Shown piece by piece: positions 22,581-36,321 of a stretch of 64,000 bases of DNA. This DNA comes from Cystobasidium ongulense (taxonomy: Eukaryota; Basidiomycota; Cystobasidiomycetes; Cystobasidiales; Cystobasidiaceae): positions 307,000 to 370,999 of the forward strand of contig BQUP01000012.1 of the NCBI GenBank assembly GCA_022835595.1. The letters run 5' to 3'. The notes below the pieces were generated by a model that was not told where the DNA came from, did no database searches, and saw only the letters and a list, made by a program, of their open reading frames with translations. The first letter of the stretch is position 1, and the number at the start of each line of letters is the position of its first letter. A program made the position numbers and the translations under genes.

Positions 22581-23124
22581 GGTGGATGTTGGACGACGAG
22601 GTAAAGGTTGAATCGGGGTCGGGGAAGGTGCCTGGCGTATAACTCGCAGGGAAGGTAGATGCCCTTCTTTTTCTGTTGTCTGTGCTCGCTGCTGTTGAAC
22701 TCGCTGGAGATATAAATTTGTATAGCGTGCGCGGAATGCAAGCAAGAGGAGAGAAGAGTGTCTAGCTTGAAGCAGGTTCACGGTATAGGTACGAAGGTGA
22801 TGAGCGAGCAATTGGTAAGGTATAGTAGTAGTAATAAGTAATGACGAGGGAAACGATTAGCAACTCCGGCTGTTCTGTTGCTGATTATTCATGATTTGAT
22901 GCTCGCATCGAAAAGTATTTGATCGCCACAGTCAGGATTCCGCCTTTCCCCGCGGCCTTGCTGGGGAGGAGTGCGTCTTCGCTCGAAGGCGCCATCGTGC
23001 GCGTCGGTCGGGCCGATCATGAGCGGACAAGACGGAAGATTGAAAGGTCCGGGCGATTTTTCAAATGCCACATCAAGTTCAGCTATTGGTATATCTGGCA
23101 ACTTATCCCATTTCCTAGTCTGGC

Positions 23125-23196
23125 AGTTCTTTAGCTCAGTGGCAGAGCATAGGCTTACACGCCTAAGGGTCGTGTGATCAAAACGCACAAGAACTG
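23125..23196 (+). tRNA. tRNA-like gene, valine-like, with odd anticodon loop
   Basis: A 72-nt cloverleaf folds: acceptor AGTTCTT/AAGAACT (7 of 7), D stem GCTC/GAGC with loop AGTGGCA, anticodon stem TAGGC/GCCTA, variable AGGGTC, T stem GTGTG/CGCAC with loop ATCAAAA. The anticodon loop is TTACAC, six nt instead of seven. It equals a valine loop with one base missing; read as U33-TAC-A-C it would be Val(UAC). Position 54 is A, not the nearly universal T. T5 runs follow at 23219 and 23225. It may be a functional variant or a decaying gene. It lies about 120 bp upstream of the GHITM-like ATG. Confidence 0.6.
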
Positions 23197-23218
23197 GATT
23201 ATTGTGGGCGCGAGTCGC

Positions 23219-23223
23219 TTTTT
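23219..23223 (+). terminator. T5 run after the tRNA-like gene
   Basis: Five T, one C, then five more T, 23 nt past the tRNA-like 3' end; consistent with a Pol III terminator. Confidence 0.5.
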
Positions 23224-23318
23224 CTTTTTGGCTGCTCTTTCTTTTTGCGCAACCTTGCGAACTGGGACCAAGCCATCGGCCAGAAGGCTGATCGTCTTCC
23301 TCTTCTACCGACAAAAGC

Positions 23319-24561
23319 ATGGCGACCTTCAAAGCATTCACACTTTCGTGTGCTCCCGTTCTGAACCGGCAAAGCGTACTGCTGTCTAGCACAGTGCTGC
23401 CAAAGGCAACTTGTGCAGCCGCGTCATCGTCGAGGTCACTCTTCCAGAATGCAGTCAAGCGATCTTTGTCAAGTCATGCAGGACGACCGAAACAACCATT
23501 CTTAAACACACCTTTCCAGCCAAGGTGGAAACGCAATGCATCCTTGCTCACAGACAATCAAGTCATTCAACGACCTGCGGATTCCGGAGCAAAATGGACG
23601 AGGATTGCTTCGACAGTCGCTGTCATCGTTGGTGGCGCGGGGTAAGTTGAAGCATGCAGAGCGGGCTAGGCACACACACTCACATCAGTCTCTATTTGTC
23701 TTACAGTGCAATCAGCATGTTCAACAACCGAGAAACAAGAGATTCCCTCTCAGCGTATGAAAGCAACTTCCTAAACCAGACATTTACTTATCTCGGCGCT
23801 GGTCTGGGTATTGTAGCAGCGTCCTCATATGGGCTACACAGAACCGGTTTCAGTTATAGGATTATGCGAGCGAATCCTTGGCTAGTGATTGGAGTCTCCC
23901 TCGTCGCGTCTGTCGGTAGTATGATGGCAGTGTTCAGCACACCACCGGAGAACACAGGGCAAAAGATGTTCTGGTGGACTGCTTTCAACATCGCTCAAAG
24001 CGCTACACTTGCACCTCTATTTTTCTTCAGTCCCGCACTGCTTGCTAGAGCGGGACTGTATACCGCTGGACTCGTCGGGTCACTTTGTTACGTTGGCGCT
24101 ACTGCTCGAAGTGATAAATACTTGTATATTGGAGGTAAGCAAAGCGGCTCCTATGTGCAGACACGATGCTCCTACTGACTTTATAACACACACTCCAGGA
24201 CCCCTCTTCGCCGGTCTATGTGTGGTAGCTCTCAGCTCTCTCGCTCCACTTATTCTCCCGGTCGGCACAGCGGCTTTAGCAGCGACTCAAGGCATATCGC
24301 TGTACGGTGGTTTAGCCGTATTCGGAGGATTCGTACTTTACGATACTCAGAAGGTCCTGGAACATTCCAGACTGGCTGAACAGGGCGTGATACCGGCGGA
24401 CCCGGTGGCGGAATCGTAAGTAACGCTGAGCTGCTCTCGCTCGGAGACCCTGACTGACTTATTCCACCTTACCACTATATAGCATTCGTTTAATTCTGGA
24501 CTTCCTCAATCTCTTTGTTCGAGTCGCAACCATCCTTGCAGGCCAACAAAGAAGAAAATGA
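23319..24561 (+). CDS. Mitochondrial Bax-inhibitor-1 family protein (GHITM-like)
   Basis: Exons 23319-23641, 23707-24134, 24199-24415 and 24483-24561 sum to 349 codons (348 residues). The first 80 residues are a basic, Ser-rich mitochondrial presequence (KRSLSSHAGRPK). A hydrophobic core of about seven membrane segments follows, with the family landmarks SYRIMRANPWLVIGVSL, YLYIGGPLFAGLCVVALSSL and GGFVLYDTQKVLEHSR, the last carrying the Asp-Thr-Gln characteristic of the TMBIM channel pore. The C-terminus is LDFLNLFVRVATILAGQ. The human relative GHITM/TMBIM5 is an inner-membrane cation exchanger; a similar role here is inference. Confidence 0.9.
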
Positions 24562-25197
24562 ACGATGAATCCCCCCTAAGTCATTTGCTATCATGTCGGG
24601 ACAGGGCGCTATCAACCATGGTCCTCTGAAAATTGGTTACGGCCACTCGACAGGCCACACGCATTATTGAGCCCTTGAAGAACGTGTAGCCATAGGTTTC
24701 TAACCCCACTCCAATGTCGATTTAACCCAAATCTAGCTATTCAATTCCAGTCTACCCACGCGACAAGTCGGCTCTCAAACGGTCACTGCAGCTCCCTACT
24801 ATTTTCTCATGACAACATGCCTTTTGCTTCTGCCAAAGCGTATGCCAGTAGTGGGGCGATTGCGCAGCTCCACATACAAGACGGCAGTCTGGCCTTCAAC
24901 GGGCCTGACCTAGTTGTGCCATGTAGCTTTACCGTCAAAGGCATAGTTGGCCCAGATCGGTTTCCTTTCAGCCGCTCTCTGAGCCCTTACAGAGTAGACA
25001 GCAACTATTCCGGAGGCTCACTTCCGGCGAAGCCTTTGTTGGACGTGAAATCCGATAAGCCAAACAGTTGCGGAGCAGTATCTCGCAGAGGAGAGTGTAC
25101 TTCGACAGTTAAACATTGCTAAGCTCTCTTCCTAGCAGATCCACTCCAGTCACAGCTGAAAACAGGCACGCTATTCCTCCGAGAGAGCGCAACAGTC
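24562..25197. other. Non-coding stretch
   Basis: An open frame of 101 codons begins at ATG 24817 but shows no recognisable feature and no clear donor joining it to the next gene. The region should hold the promoter of the gene at 25198. Confidence 0.4.
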
Positions 25198-26431
25198 ATG
25201 GGCTTTTTTAAACGACCAAGTTTCGTGCACCCCGATGCAGGGTTGTAAGCAATCATAATACTACTTTTACCTGCTATCTGCTAATGAACTGGACACTCGT
25301 TTTACTGTACACCGTCTTCATAACCTCAGCCCAGGGAAGGCCTTTCAGGCTTCGCAGCAATTGCAACAACAGCCAAGTGCATTAGATAGCCATCGTCTCG
25401 CAGAGCTTCGGGCTCTTTCAATGAGAATGGAGAATCTGAATTTGCAAATGGAGCAGCTCGCAGCTTCCGTCAAGACGCAGAAACAGACTGGTATGAGTCC
25501 ACGGTCGATGCCACAGGCGGGAGCAATGAACGATAGAGTGTTACATCGAACCGGTTCAGGTGAATCTCAGCATCCAGGCCCTTGTCCATTTCCAGTACAC
25601 GAAGAAATACCAAGATTCGTGGAACTGGATGACGCAGATCCAAGAGCTAGTCAAGCTGCATTCTCGGCCGCAGAAACGCGGGCTCAAGCTTCTCCTGAAG
25701 CTGGGCCTCAAGGCATGAGCCAGGCTCATCTGGAACATATGCTTCGTGAAGGGTCTCAGGCAAGGGCGCGCTCTGCTTCTGTGAGTGGGGTAGTCTGATA
25801 GTGGTAGTGAGAATGCTAACTTGACATTTGCTCACTAAAGCCTGCCCAAGCTGCATTTGCTTCGAGTCCTGCTGTTAGTTCTGCCAGCGGCTTTGTCAAC
25901 CATGGGCAGCCACACGCGACCCATTTCTCCCAGGGAATGCAAGGTGATCCCTATCAGACATATGGGGCCGCGTCTACTCAGATGCCAGCGTGGGCACATA
26001 GCGTGCCGAGAGCTGGCGATGGAATGCAGTTCAATCCAATGTCAGTAGCTGGACTCCCTGGAGAGATGCCTGGATATCTTGCAAGAGGTCATCCAGGCAA
26101 TCCGGGAGACTATCTTCACCAACAGAGCGCCCAGATGGGAAGGGCAAGTTCGCCTTTCATGCCTCCTGTGTCACAATTCGGTAATGCTCAGATGCCCGGC
26201 CAGCGTATTCATCCTTTCAGCGGTGGTATGCAACCTGGACAAAACCAGCTGGGCTACCAGTTTCCTAACGCATTCGGACTAGAACAAGGCCCTCACAGGC
26301 CTGGATTTGGTAATGGATTCTCAATGCAGCAAATGCCATCTGTACTAGGTCAAATAGGCGCCCAATTGTCCATGCCCTCTGCACAGCACATGGGTGGGCA
26401 GGCGTACGCAGGATCGAATTTCGGCTATTGA
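25198..26431 (+). CDS. Unknown Met/Gln/Gly/Pro-rich protein
   Basis: Exons 25198-25244, 25330-25780 and 25841-26431 sum to 363 codons (362 residues), and all phases fit; the last intron has a GCTAAC branch. It starts MGFFKRPSFVHPDAGF. A short helical, probably coiled-coil segment follows (LAELRALSMRMENLNLQMEQ). The rest is low complexity, rich in Met, Gln, Gly, Pro and Ala, ending in an aromatic-spaced tail (FGNAQMPGQ, GYQFPNAFG, SNFGY) of the prion-like type common in RNA-granule and transcription proteins. No domain is recognised. The first exon is only 47 nt and rests on phase and splice signals. Confidence 0.65.
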
Positions 26432-26632
26432 TAATTATCTTTGTTGTATCAGCTTTGTGATGAAATCAGGATACGCACCTCTGTGTCGTGATCAAACCTG
26501 ATACTACTTGCGCCAAATACATACGAACAAATTCGCCACCTCTTTCCCTTTGCTCAAATATACAGGTTGTACGACTTCGTCAGTTGTGGTCACCATACAG
26601 AGCTTACGCATAGCACATCAGCTACATCTTCA

Positions 26633-27430
26633 ATGTCGAGATGGTACGAAGAGTTCATTGATGTTGCGCCAAGTGTGCACCTCCATACTGCCTTCAATGG
26701 CGACGATAAATCCACAATGCGCCTCGCCTTCATAGCTCATCCTCTCGGACGCCTGGGCGGATCTTATAACGACCACGTGGTACGAGCTTTAGCAGGGCAT
26801 CTTCATCAAAAGCACGGCTATTCCATTGTCTTGATGAACTCTCGCGGAGTAGGTGGCTCCACTGGATCCCCGTCTTTCTCGTCAGTATTGGACCATGATA
26901 GACCTAATCTCTAAGCTACCTGACACACTGAGAATGTACGTGTGGTTATCTACAGAGGTGTACCAGAGGCTGAAGACTACCAGGCTGTAGTCAAGCACTA
27001 TCTGGGTCGTTGCGAATCCACTCAAGAGAGTCTCTTCTGCGGTTACTCCGCTGGATCGCTCTCAGCCTCCTTTTGCAAGCCAGTCCCTGGAGTTAAGACG
27101 CGATATCTTCTTATTAGCTACCCATTGTCGGTCTTATGGGCTCTAACTCTCTTCAAGTCATCTCCCTTTACCTCGGCACTAGAAGGTATCATCTGTGCAG
27201 AAGACATGCCGTTGCTGAGTATACGCGGCGACAAGGACCAATTCACCGGAGATAGCAAGTATACTCAATGGGAGGCTAGACTAGGAGCATTGTCAAAGAC
27301 TGCTACTTTCGTTACGGTTGCAGGCGCCGACCACTTCTGGAGTGGCAAACAGCATCTGCAGACCCTGCTTGGAAAAGTGTCGGAATGGCTTGATGAAGGG
27401 AATAGCACACAGGGAGCGTCCCCTTTGTAG
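26633..27430 (+). CDS. Small alpha/beta-hydrolase (COG2945-like)
   Basis: Exons 26633-26880 and 26956-27430 give 240 residues. The order of motifs fits the alpha/beta-hydrolase group related to bacterial COG2945: HPLGRLGGSYNDHVV, then LMNSRGVGGSTG (strand and oxyanion turn), nucleophile elbow GYSAG, acid Asp in SIRGDKDQF, and His in AGADHFW near the end. The full triad is therefore present. The length matches the minimal fold with no large cap. Substrate unknown. It begins only about 200 bp after the previous gene on the same strand. Confidence 0.82.
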
Positions 27431-27634
27431 TTTAGTAAGACTCTAGTCACAGCTCTGAAAGTGATTGCCTTGAGGTCTGTCTTGCGTGTCGGTTGTGTAG
27501 CAGCAACGTGATCGGGCGGTTTGGCGTGGCATTCTGGACATTAACAGCTTCTCTGTTCACGCACACCTTATAGAACTGCACACATCGACTAAAGGACTAT
27601 AACCTGCAGCGTGGCTGCCTGAGGTGCTGTAGAG

Positions 27635-29630
27635 ATGAGCGAGTACGTCTTTGCGTAGCGTGTGCCATTCGATGTAGTCGCATTTTGACTGACCTTACTA
27701 TTCGGCTACAGCGATGACTTCATGATGGAAGAGGGCGAAGAGGTATGGAATGTATCACTTAGTGTCAAGATAGGTGCTAACCTTGAGTGCTGTATCTCTT
27801 CCCGGTGTACGCATCTCTAGGATTTCGAATACGAAGATGACGGTGACGAGGAACAGGACCAAGACGCTGGCATAGAGAACAAATACTACACAGCCAAGAG
27901 TAAGCTAGCTTTCCATTCGAAGCTATTCCTGCAAGCGCTGAGATCGGCTGTTAGGCTACAAGGAAGACAAGCCTGACGAAGCTATTCGCGAACTGGAAAC
28001 TGTTGTAGACATGGAAGAGGAGAAGGGAGACTGGTAGGCGCTGTTGCCATCCATGTCTCAATCTTGTGCTGAAGCTAAATACGGCTACACTAGGGGATTT
28101 AAAGCATTAAAACAGCTTACGAAGATCACGTTTCGTCTCCACCGCTTTGAGGATTCACTGGGTTACTACAAGCGCTTGCTGCCGTACACAAAGTCAGCCG
28201 TGACAAGGAAGTAAGTGCTGGTCGCTTGGACGGTAGTGAGGTCTCCGCAAGCTCATGATGACCTTTGCAGCTACGCCGAGAAGTCAATCAACTCCATCCT
28301 GGACTATGTGTCGGCGTCTTCGGATATCGATACAGCCCTCATGCAGAAGTTCTACGATGAGACTAATAAGAGTCTGGCGGAAGCGAAAAATGAGGTCAGC
28401 TCTCAGACCCTTTCCATATTAATGTATCTTCGCTGATGCTTTCGAACCTTATATAGCGCTTGAGCATGAAAACTAACCTCAAGCTTGCCAAGCTATGGCT
28501 CGATAGGAAGGAATACGGACGTCTCAGCAAAATTATCCGCGATCTGCATGCAGCTGTCAAGCCCGAAGATCCTGATAGTGACCAAGCTGATAATTCGCGC
28601 GGCACACTGCTCCTTGAGATACTAGCCCTGGAGATTCAGATGTATACGGAAACGAAGAACAAGAAGAAGTTGCGAGAGATCTATGATCAGTCTACACAAG
28701 TCAAATCTGCCATTCCCCATCCACGCATCATGGGTGTGATACGCGAATGTGGTGGCAAGATGCACATGTCTGAGCGTGAGCCTTATTAACACTGACTACC
28801 CGCGAAGTTGGCTCATCTTTCATATGCGAACAGGTGACTACAGCAAAGCCCAAAATGACTTCTTTGAGGCCTTCAAGAACTACGACGAAGCTGGATCACC
28901 TCAACGCACACAAGTATTGAAGTATCTTGTATTGGCTCACATGCTCATGGGCAGCGATATTGATCCTTTCGATTCACAAGAAGCAAAACCCTACAAGAAT
29001 GACCATCAAATCCAAGCAATGACAAGTCTCGTATCAGCATATCAAAGGCGAGAAGTACACGAGGCGGAGAAAGTAATTCGCGAAAACAAGTCTACTATTA
29101 TGAACGACCCTTTCATCCGAGAGCATATCGATGAAGTTTTACGCTCATTGCGAACTCAATGGATTATCGATATCATCAAGCCGTACACGCGTATCGAAGT
29201 GGCTTATTTGGCGAGAGTGAGCGCCCAAATGTCACAAGTACACGATACTTGTTACTTGGCTGACTAGTCATCTTAACAGCAACTGAGCATTACAAGCGAC
29301 GCGGTCGAAGAAATCTTAGTGTCGCTCATTCTGGACGAGCGCATACGAGGCAAGATTGACCAAGTCACGGGCAAGCTGGAGCTGGACCAACAGTGAGCCA
29401 AATCTTCTATCCACCCCAATCCTGCCAGTCAATTGACCGAGTCATCTTACAACAGGGATGCTCTTGATGTCAAGCGATACACATCTTTAGCGAATTGGGC
29501 CGACAGTCTAGCCACTATGCAGAATGTGCTAGTGGAAAAGGCTGCGCAGAGTGGCCCTGGAGGCTTCTCGTCGGCGTCAATGTTCGGCTTCCCTGATGCA
29601 GGGCGTTCTAACTTTGAACCAGGTTGGTAG
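27635..29630 (+). CDS. CSN2: COP9 signalosome subunit 2
   Basis: Scaffold subunit of the COP9 signalosome, the complex that removes Nedd8 from cullins. Many short exons. The first exon is just ATG-AGC-GA and joins to an acidic N-terminus, [13 protein letters not shown], then [13 protein letters not shown], as conserved in CSN2. TPR-like helical repeats follow ([20 protein letters not shown], [21 protein letters not shown]), then the conserved [19 protein letters not shown]. The C-terminal PCI domain is seen in [23 protein letters not shown], with the winged-helix part [18 protein letters not shown]. The tail ends in a Gly/Ser/Phe-rich stretch. Presence of CSN2 fits a filamentous or basidiomycete fungus, since budding yeast has a much reduced complex. 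Confidence 0.95.
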
Positions 29631-29910
29631 TGCTTATGCGCAAGTGCGCATGTTGGCTCGGTAGTGCGGTCGAGTAAGCAGTTGGGCCTTTGTAGCAATA
29701 GTAATAGTCGTGCGGAAATGTAGCAGTGACGCCGCTGAAAATACGTTGGAAGCTACGTCAGGGCAGTGAGAACGCTTGTTGAAGTCATATGACAGCCCTT
29801 CTCTGCCTGGATGTGCTTGCCTTGATGAATTTGTCGCCACCTCCGCTAACCTTGCAGCGAGAAGTGAACCGGTCTGTTGGCTTGCACTTGTGCTTTTTGG
29901 ACAATTTTAG

Positions 29911-32715
<2,805 letters not shown>

Positions 32716-32928
32716 TAGAAGGGTTTGGAGACGTGCCATCATAGCATATATATATTACATGATTTTGATTTACCGCTTCGAGCTGGATTACATCGTTGTA
32801 GATCTATACTAGAACTATGTTGCAACAGTAGAGATCTCTTGGCAATACAAATTGCCATGCACAATTCAGGTTCAAGACCCGTCTTATACGTCCGCTGACG
32901 GGCATACCGAATAAGATCCGCATGTATT

Positions 32929-34332
32929 TCATGTGTTTTTCCGCCTTGACACCAGACCTGGCGTGCTTTGGCCAGCCCCTGCAAACGGACTGACACTGCG
33001 CCCAATTGCTATCGCCCTATCGTCATTCTGTGATGTTGCTAATGGAGGCAAAGGAGGCATTCCCAGCTCTTGTGGGCCTGGTGACCGCGAGGGAGTCATT
33101 TGCGCTGAATTATGGATACCGGGAATTGCACCAGCTGGCGACGTCGCTGACCTCTTGGGCATAGGCGGCGAACGCAGCTGTGGACTAGAAGCAGCCGCTC
33201 GTAAAGCTGCATGATCCCCAAAACGATTGTTGAAGGGTGTTTGAGGGGATAAGCTCGATGCGTCGTACGCTGACGTTCCATTCTGATTCGCATGAGGTGG
33301 GGAGAATGGCCCTGCGTTTCCAAAGTATGCTGGAGAGGTTGGACCTCCGTATACTGTAGGTGAAGGAGGGGCGGAAGGGGAAGGAGATGCAATAAGACCA
33401 CTCCGCTGTGACCGAGAAGAACGGAACTTTGCAGAGCCTATACGTGGAATGAGAGAAATGAGGGGATCAAGCGCGACTTTGAGGATGGAAGAACGCTGCG
33501 ATACTTGAGTTCGTATTGATAGTCCCGGTGCCGCAGAAGTTCGATCTGCCGGTGTCGTATTGGGAGAGCCATTCTCGGAAGCTGCTGTTGTTTTGATGTG
33601 CGGTGTCAAGTCGCCTTGAGAGGGTAAAACATTGTCGTTGGCACTCAGACTGAGGAAGAGGAAGAAAGGCACCAGCCAGACGCATACGCCGAAGAAGGTA
33701 GCTACGTCCATAAAGGACAACTCTCTCAAACCGATATATCTATTTCCATGCCCATAGCGATTTGGATCCCACTGATTTCCACCCCTGTACGCTGGACGTC
33801 TCGTGGTACTAGCAGTCTCTCTCGCTCTTTCGGCAAAGTAAAAGAACCACGCGAAATGATCCAATATCACGAGGATACATGATGTAATGAATTTGATTGA
33901 TGTTAACGAAATGAAAGGCCAGGTCTTGCTGAAGTTTTGCAGGTATACCACATGACAGAAGATGCCGAAAGCGGTGAGATGTAGAGGAAGCTTGTCGAAT
34001 ACGCAAAACAGGAGGTGAAGGACTATGACGGTCTGTGATAGAAAGAGATTGAAAACAAGTTAGAATGATAGATTGCGACTTTGTCACTGCCCAACACATA
34101 CGTATATCGTCCTTTGCCCTGCCAGCTTGGCCAATCGACTATGCTCCTCGACGAGCTCTGCAATGTACAGCAGGCCGGAAGCTGTATCGACAGAGTAAGA
34201 GGTAGATAGCAATCAGTTTCAAGTACAGGCTTACGACTGCGAAAAGGCGAGCCGCTTACCCAGACTCAGCGTGACGAAGAGAAAAGCAACGACGGCAGCG
34301 AGGTAGCTGCAAATGTGCAGCACAGAGAACAT
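32929..34332 (-). CDS. SVP26: Svp26/Tex261 family ER-to-Golgi cargo adaptor
   Basis: Membrane protein that loads type II glycosyltransferases into COPII vesicles. The N-terminus MFSVLHICSYLAAVVAFLFV is the first membrane segment; GLLYIAELVEEHSRLAK is a family block. Then come two or three more hydrophobic segments with PFISLTSIKFITSCILVILD, HFAWFFYFAE and FFGVCVWLVPFFLFLSLSANDNVLPS, which follow human TEX261 closely in order and spacing. A further block, ILKVALDPLISLIP, corresponds to the usual C-terminus. Past it, about 170 extra residues are Ser/Pro/Gly-rich and disordered, absent from animal members. It is divergent from the DID2 gene, 391 bp apart. Confidence 0.92.
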
Positions 34333-34723
34333 GCTTTATGCGATTCGGCTTCTTATTGATGATAGCTGGTCTGGTGCTAGTTCCCCAGGTCTATGCACAC
34401 GGGTGCTCGGTGTTGACGACGTGCGTGCTATGATAGAGCTTCGTCGACGCGTACTGGAAGATGCACTCTAGCTAGTGCTTGCAGCTGCCGCGAATCCGTG
34501 TACCGCAAGGAAGCGCGACGCCGATGCAGCGACTAGCGCTTTGCAATGGTAGCTCGTCGTGATGCTGTGGCCACGGGTGCGCGATACTGTTGGAATCTTG
34601 CACCTCTGCACATCGACCGAAGCAGAGCAGCGACGACGAAGACAAAGACAAGCACAACGACGACCACTACGACATGGCGACACCGACGGCTCACTCTCCG
34701 CTCAACTCGAGCAGGCAGCAGCA

Positions 34724-35462
34724 ATGAGTGCACTCGAGAGTGAGCAGCAGGACACCACCACCTTACCGGTCACAGCTAATCTCTGTTACACTCCAGACTC
34801 GCTCTTCTCGCTCAAGTTCACCGCAAAGCAGCTCTCCAAGCAGTCGTCAAAGGCGTCGAAGGACGAGCAGAAGGAGCTGGAAAAGCTCAAGAAGGCACTG
34901 CAGAAGGGCAACACCGAGGGCGCAAAGATATATGCTGCCAATGCCATCCGCAAGAAGAATGAGTCGCTCAACCTGCTCCGTCTTTCGTCACGGATAGACG
35001 CTGTCACGTCGCGCGTACAGACCGCAGTCACTATGAGAGCTGTCACTGGCAGCATGGGCAAGGTCGTCCAAGGCATGGATGTCGCAATGAAGACGATGGA
35101 CCTCGAACGCATCTCTATGGTCATGGACAAGTTCGATAAGCAGTTTACCGACCTAGACGTACAGACCGGCTACATGGAGGACACGATGAACGCCTCGACG
35201 GCTAACACGACGCCGCAAGAACAAGTGGACTTGTTACTACAGAAGGTGCGATGCTGACTGCTTTCGTCCGTTCTATTCGAACTGTTTCTGACAGTTATAC
35301 TCACAGGTGGCGGATGAAGCTGGTATCGAGGTCCAACATGATCTGGCCGAACAGTCAATATCGGAGGACAAAGTCAGCGAACTCAATTCACCAGACAAGG
35401 TCGCAGTGGAAGAAGACAGGCTAGCAGAGAGGCTGCGTGCTTTACGTCCTCAGGCCTCTTAG
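34724..35462 (+). CDS. DID2: ESCRT-III protein Did2/CHMP1
   Basis: ESCRT-III accessory subunit that recruits Vps4 in multivesicular-body sorting. Exons 34724-34739, 34797-35245 and 35307-35462 sum to 207 codons (206 residues), close to the family length. Removing the first intron (GTGAGC to CTCCAG) gives [18 protein letters not shown], which aligns with the yeast Did2 N-terminus; retaining it would leave an atypical insert, so the spliced form is preferred. Helical core motifs: [39 protein letters not shown]. The C-terminus has the MIT-interacting motif [12 protein letters not shown] short CGA/CAA-rich sequence precedes the gene. Confidence 0.96.
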
Positions 35463-35847
35463 ATAAGTGCAAGCAAAGCCGATGTATTCCTATGCAACAT
35501 CACCAGGCCTGTCAAGGATAATCAATATTTAAGGCTGGCAATAAGCGTTCCATTCCATTTGTACCACAGATATTCCGGACTAGACTGATAAGCGTCTCTC
35601 GTCTAGTGCAGCTTACCATACGGCCATTTATACTTGTTGTTGCTTACAATAGACAGATTAAATAGCTATAACCGCACGCAAATCTTCGCAGGTGCCACTC
35701 AAATGGACGGAAAGCTAAGATTGCATACAAAGATAATAGGAACTTTCTCAGGCTAGGTCGGCTACAAGTTAGTCACTGTGCAAACAAAAAACAGAATGGA
35801 CAATGGAATGCAAAATAAGTTGGCATGAGAACAGTCATCGCTTGTGC
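35463..35847. other. 3' intergenic stretch between convergent genes
   Basis: About 385 bp between the stops of the DID2 gene and the C2HC/RGG gene. I see no gene or structured element in it. Confidence 0.5.
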
Positions 35848-36321
35848 CTATGCGTAAAGGTTACCGGTGGTCTGCGGTCCAGGTCCACGTCCAAGTCCAC
35901 GTCCAGGTCCACGTCCACGTCCACCCTGGAATCGGCGTGCATATACAAGTCCAGCATTTGTTGCCATCTGGTTGGATCTGTTGCTTGATCTAGCAGTGGA
36001 TGTGTTTGGGCCATATGTCGATGGTGTACCTGGTGGGGTCGATGTGGATGTGTCGGTCGCGTTTTGCCCCGACGGTGTGAGCGCTATATTTGGCTGTGGC
36101 GGTCCTGTGCAGTTCCGTAAGTGCTCAGGGAGTTCCGTTTTCTCCTTGAAAGTGCCTCGACATCCTTTTGGACAGCTGCCCCAGCATTAAACATAGGAAA
36201 GCAAGCATTCAGAGCAGGTCAAGCCGCGAATAATGAAAGGAAATACACACATTACTAGAGGGTTGTCGCGATCGCGTCCGGCGTACATCGGTTGACCTCT
36301 CGTTCCTTTACGATCAGCCAT
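35848..36321 (-). CDS. Small C2HC zinc-finger protein with RGG-like tail
   Basis: Two exons, 36321-36251 and 36175-35848, sum to 133 codons (132 residues); the phase fits. It begins MADRKGTRGQPMYAGRDRDN. The splice joins NPLVI to CPKGCRGTFKEKTELPEHLR followed by NC: two Cys, His and Cys spaced as a C2HC-type finger (C-x3-C-x14-H-x3-C). A Thr/Ser/Pro linker follows, then an Arg-Gly repeat tail (GRGRGPGRGLGRGPGP), a typical RNA-binding and arginine-methylation segment. I do not recognise the family. Exon 2 has few ATGs, so it is easily missed. The donor GTGTGT is less usual, which is the main doubt. Confidence 0.6.
35877..35927. repeat. Minisatellite encoding Arg-Gly repeats
   Basis: Six to eight imperfect copies of a 6-nt CCACGT/CCAGGT type unit. 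On the minus strand it encodes the RGG-like tail of the C2HC protein and may vary in copy number between strains. Confidence 0.7.

Noticed and set aside
22889-23458. 189-codon minus-strand frame
   Set aside because: It lies across the tRNA-like gene and the first exon of the GHITM-like gene, has no recognisable motif and is most likely an antisense shadow.
24817-25122. 101-codon plus-strand frame upstream of the low-complexity gene
   Set aside because: No domain, no codon pattern that stands out and no donor joining it in phase to the next exon.
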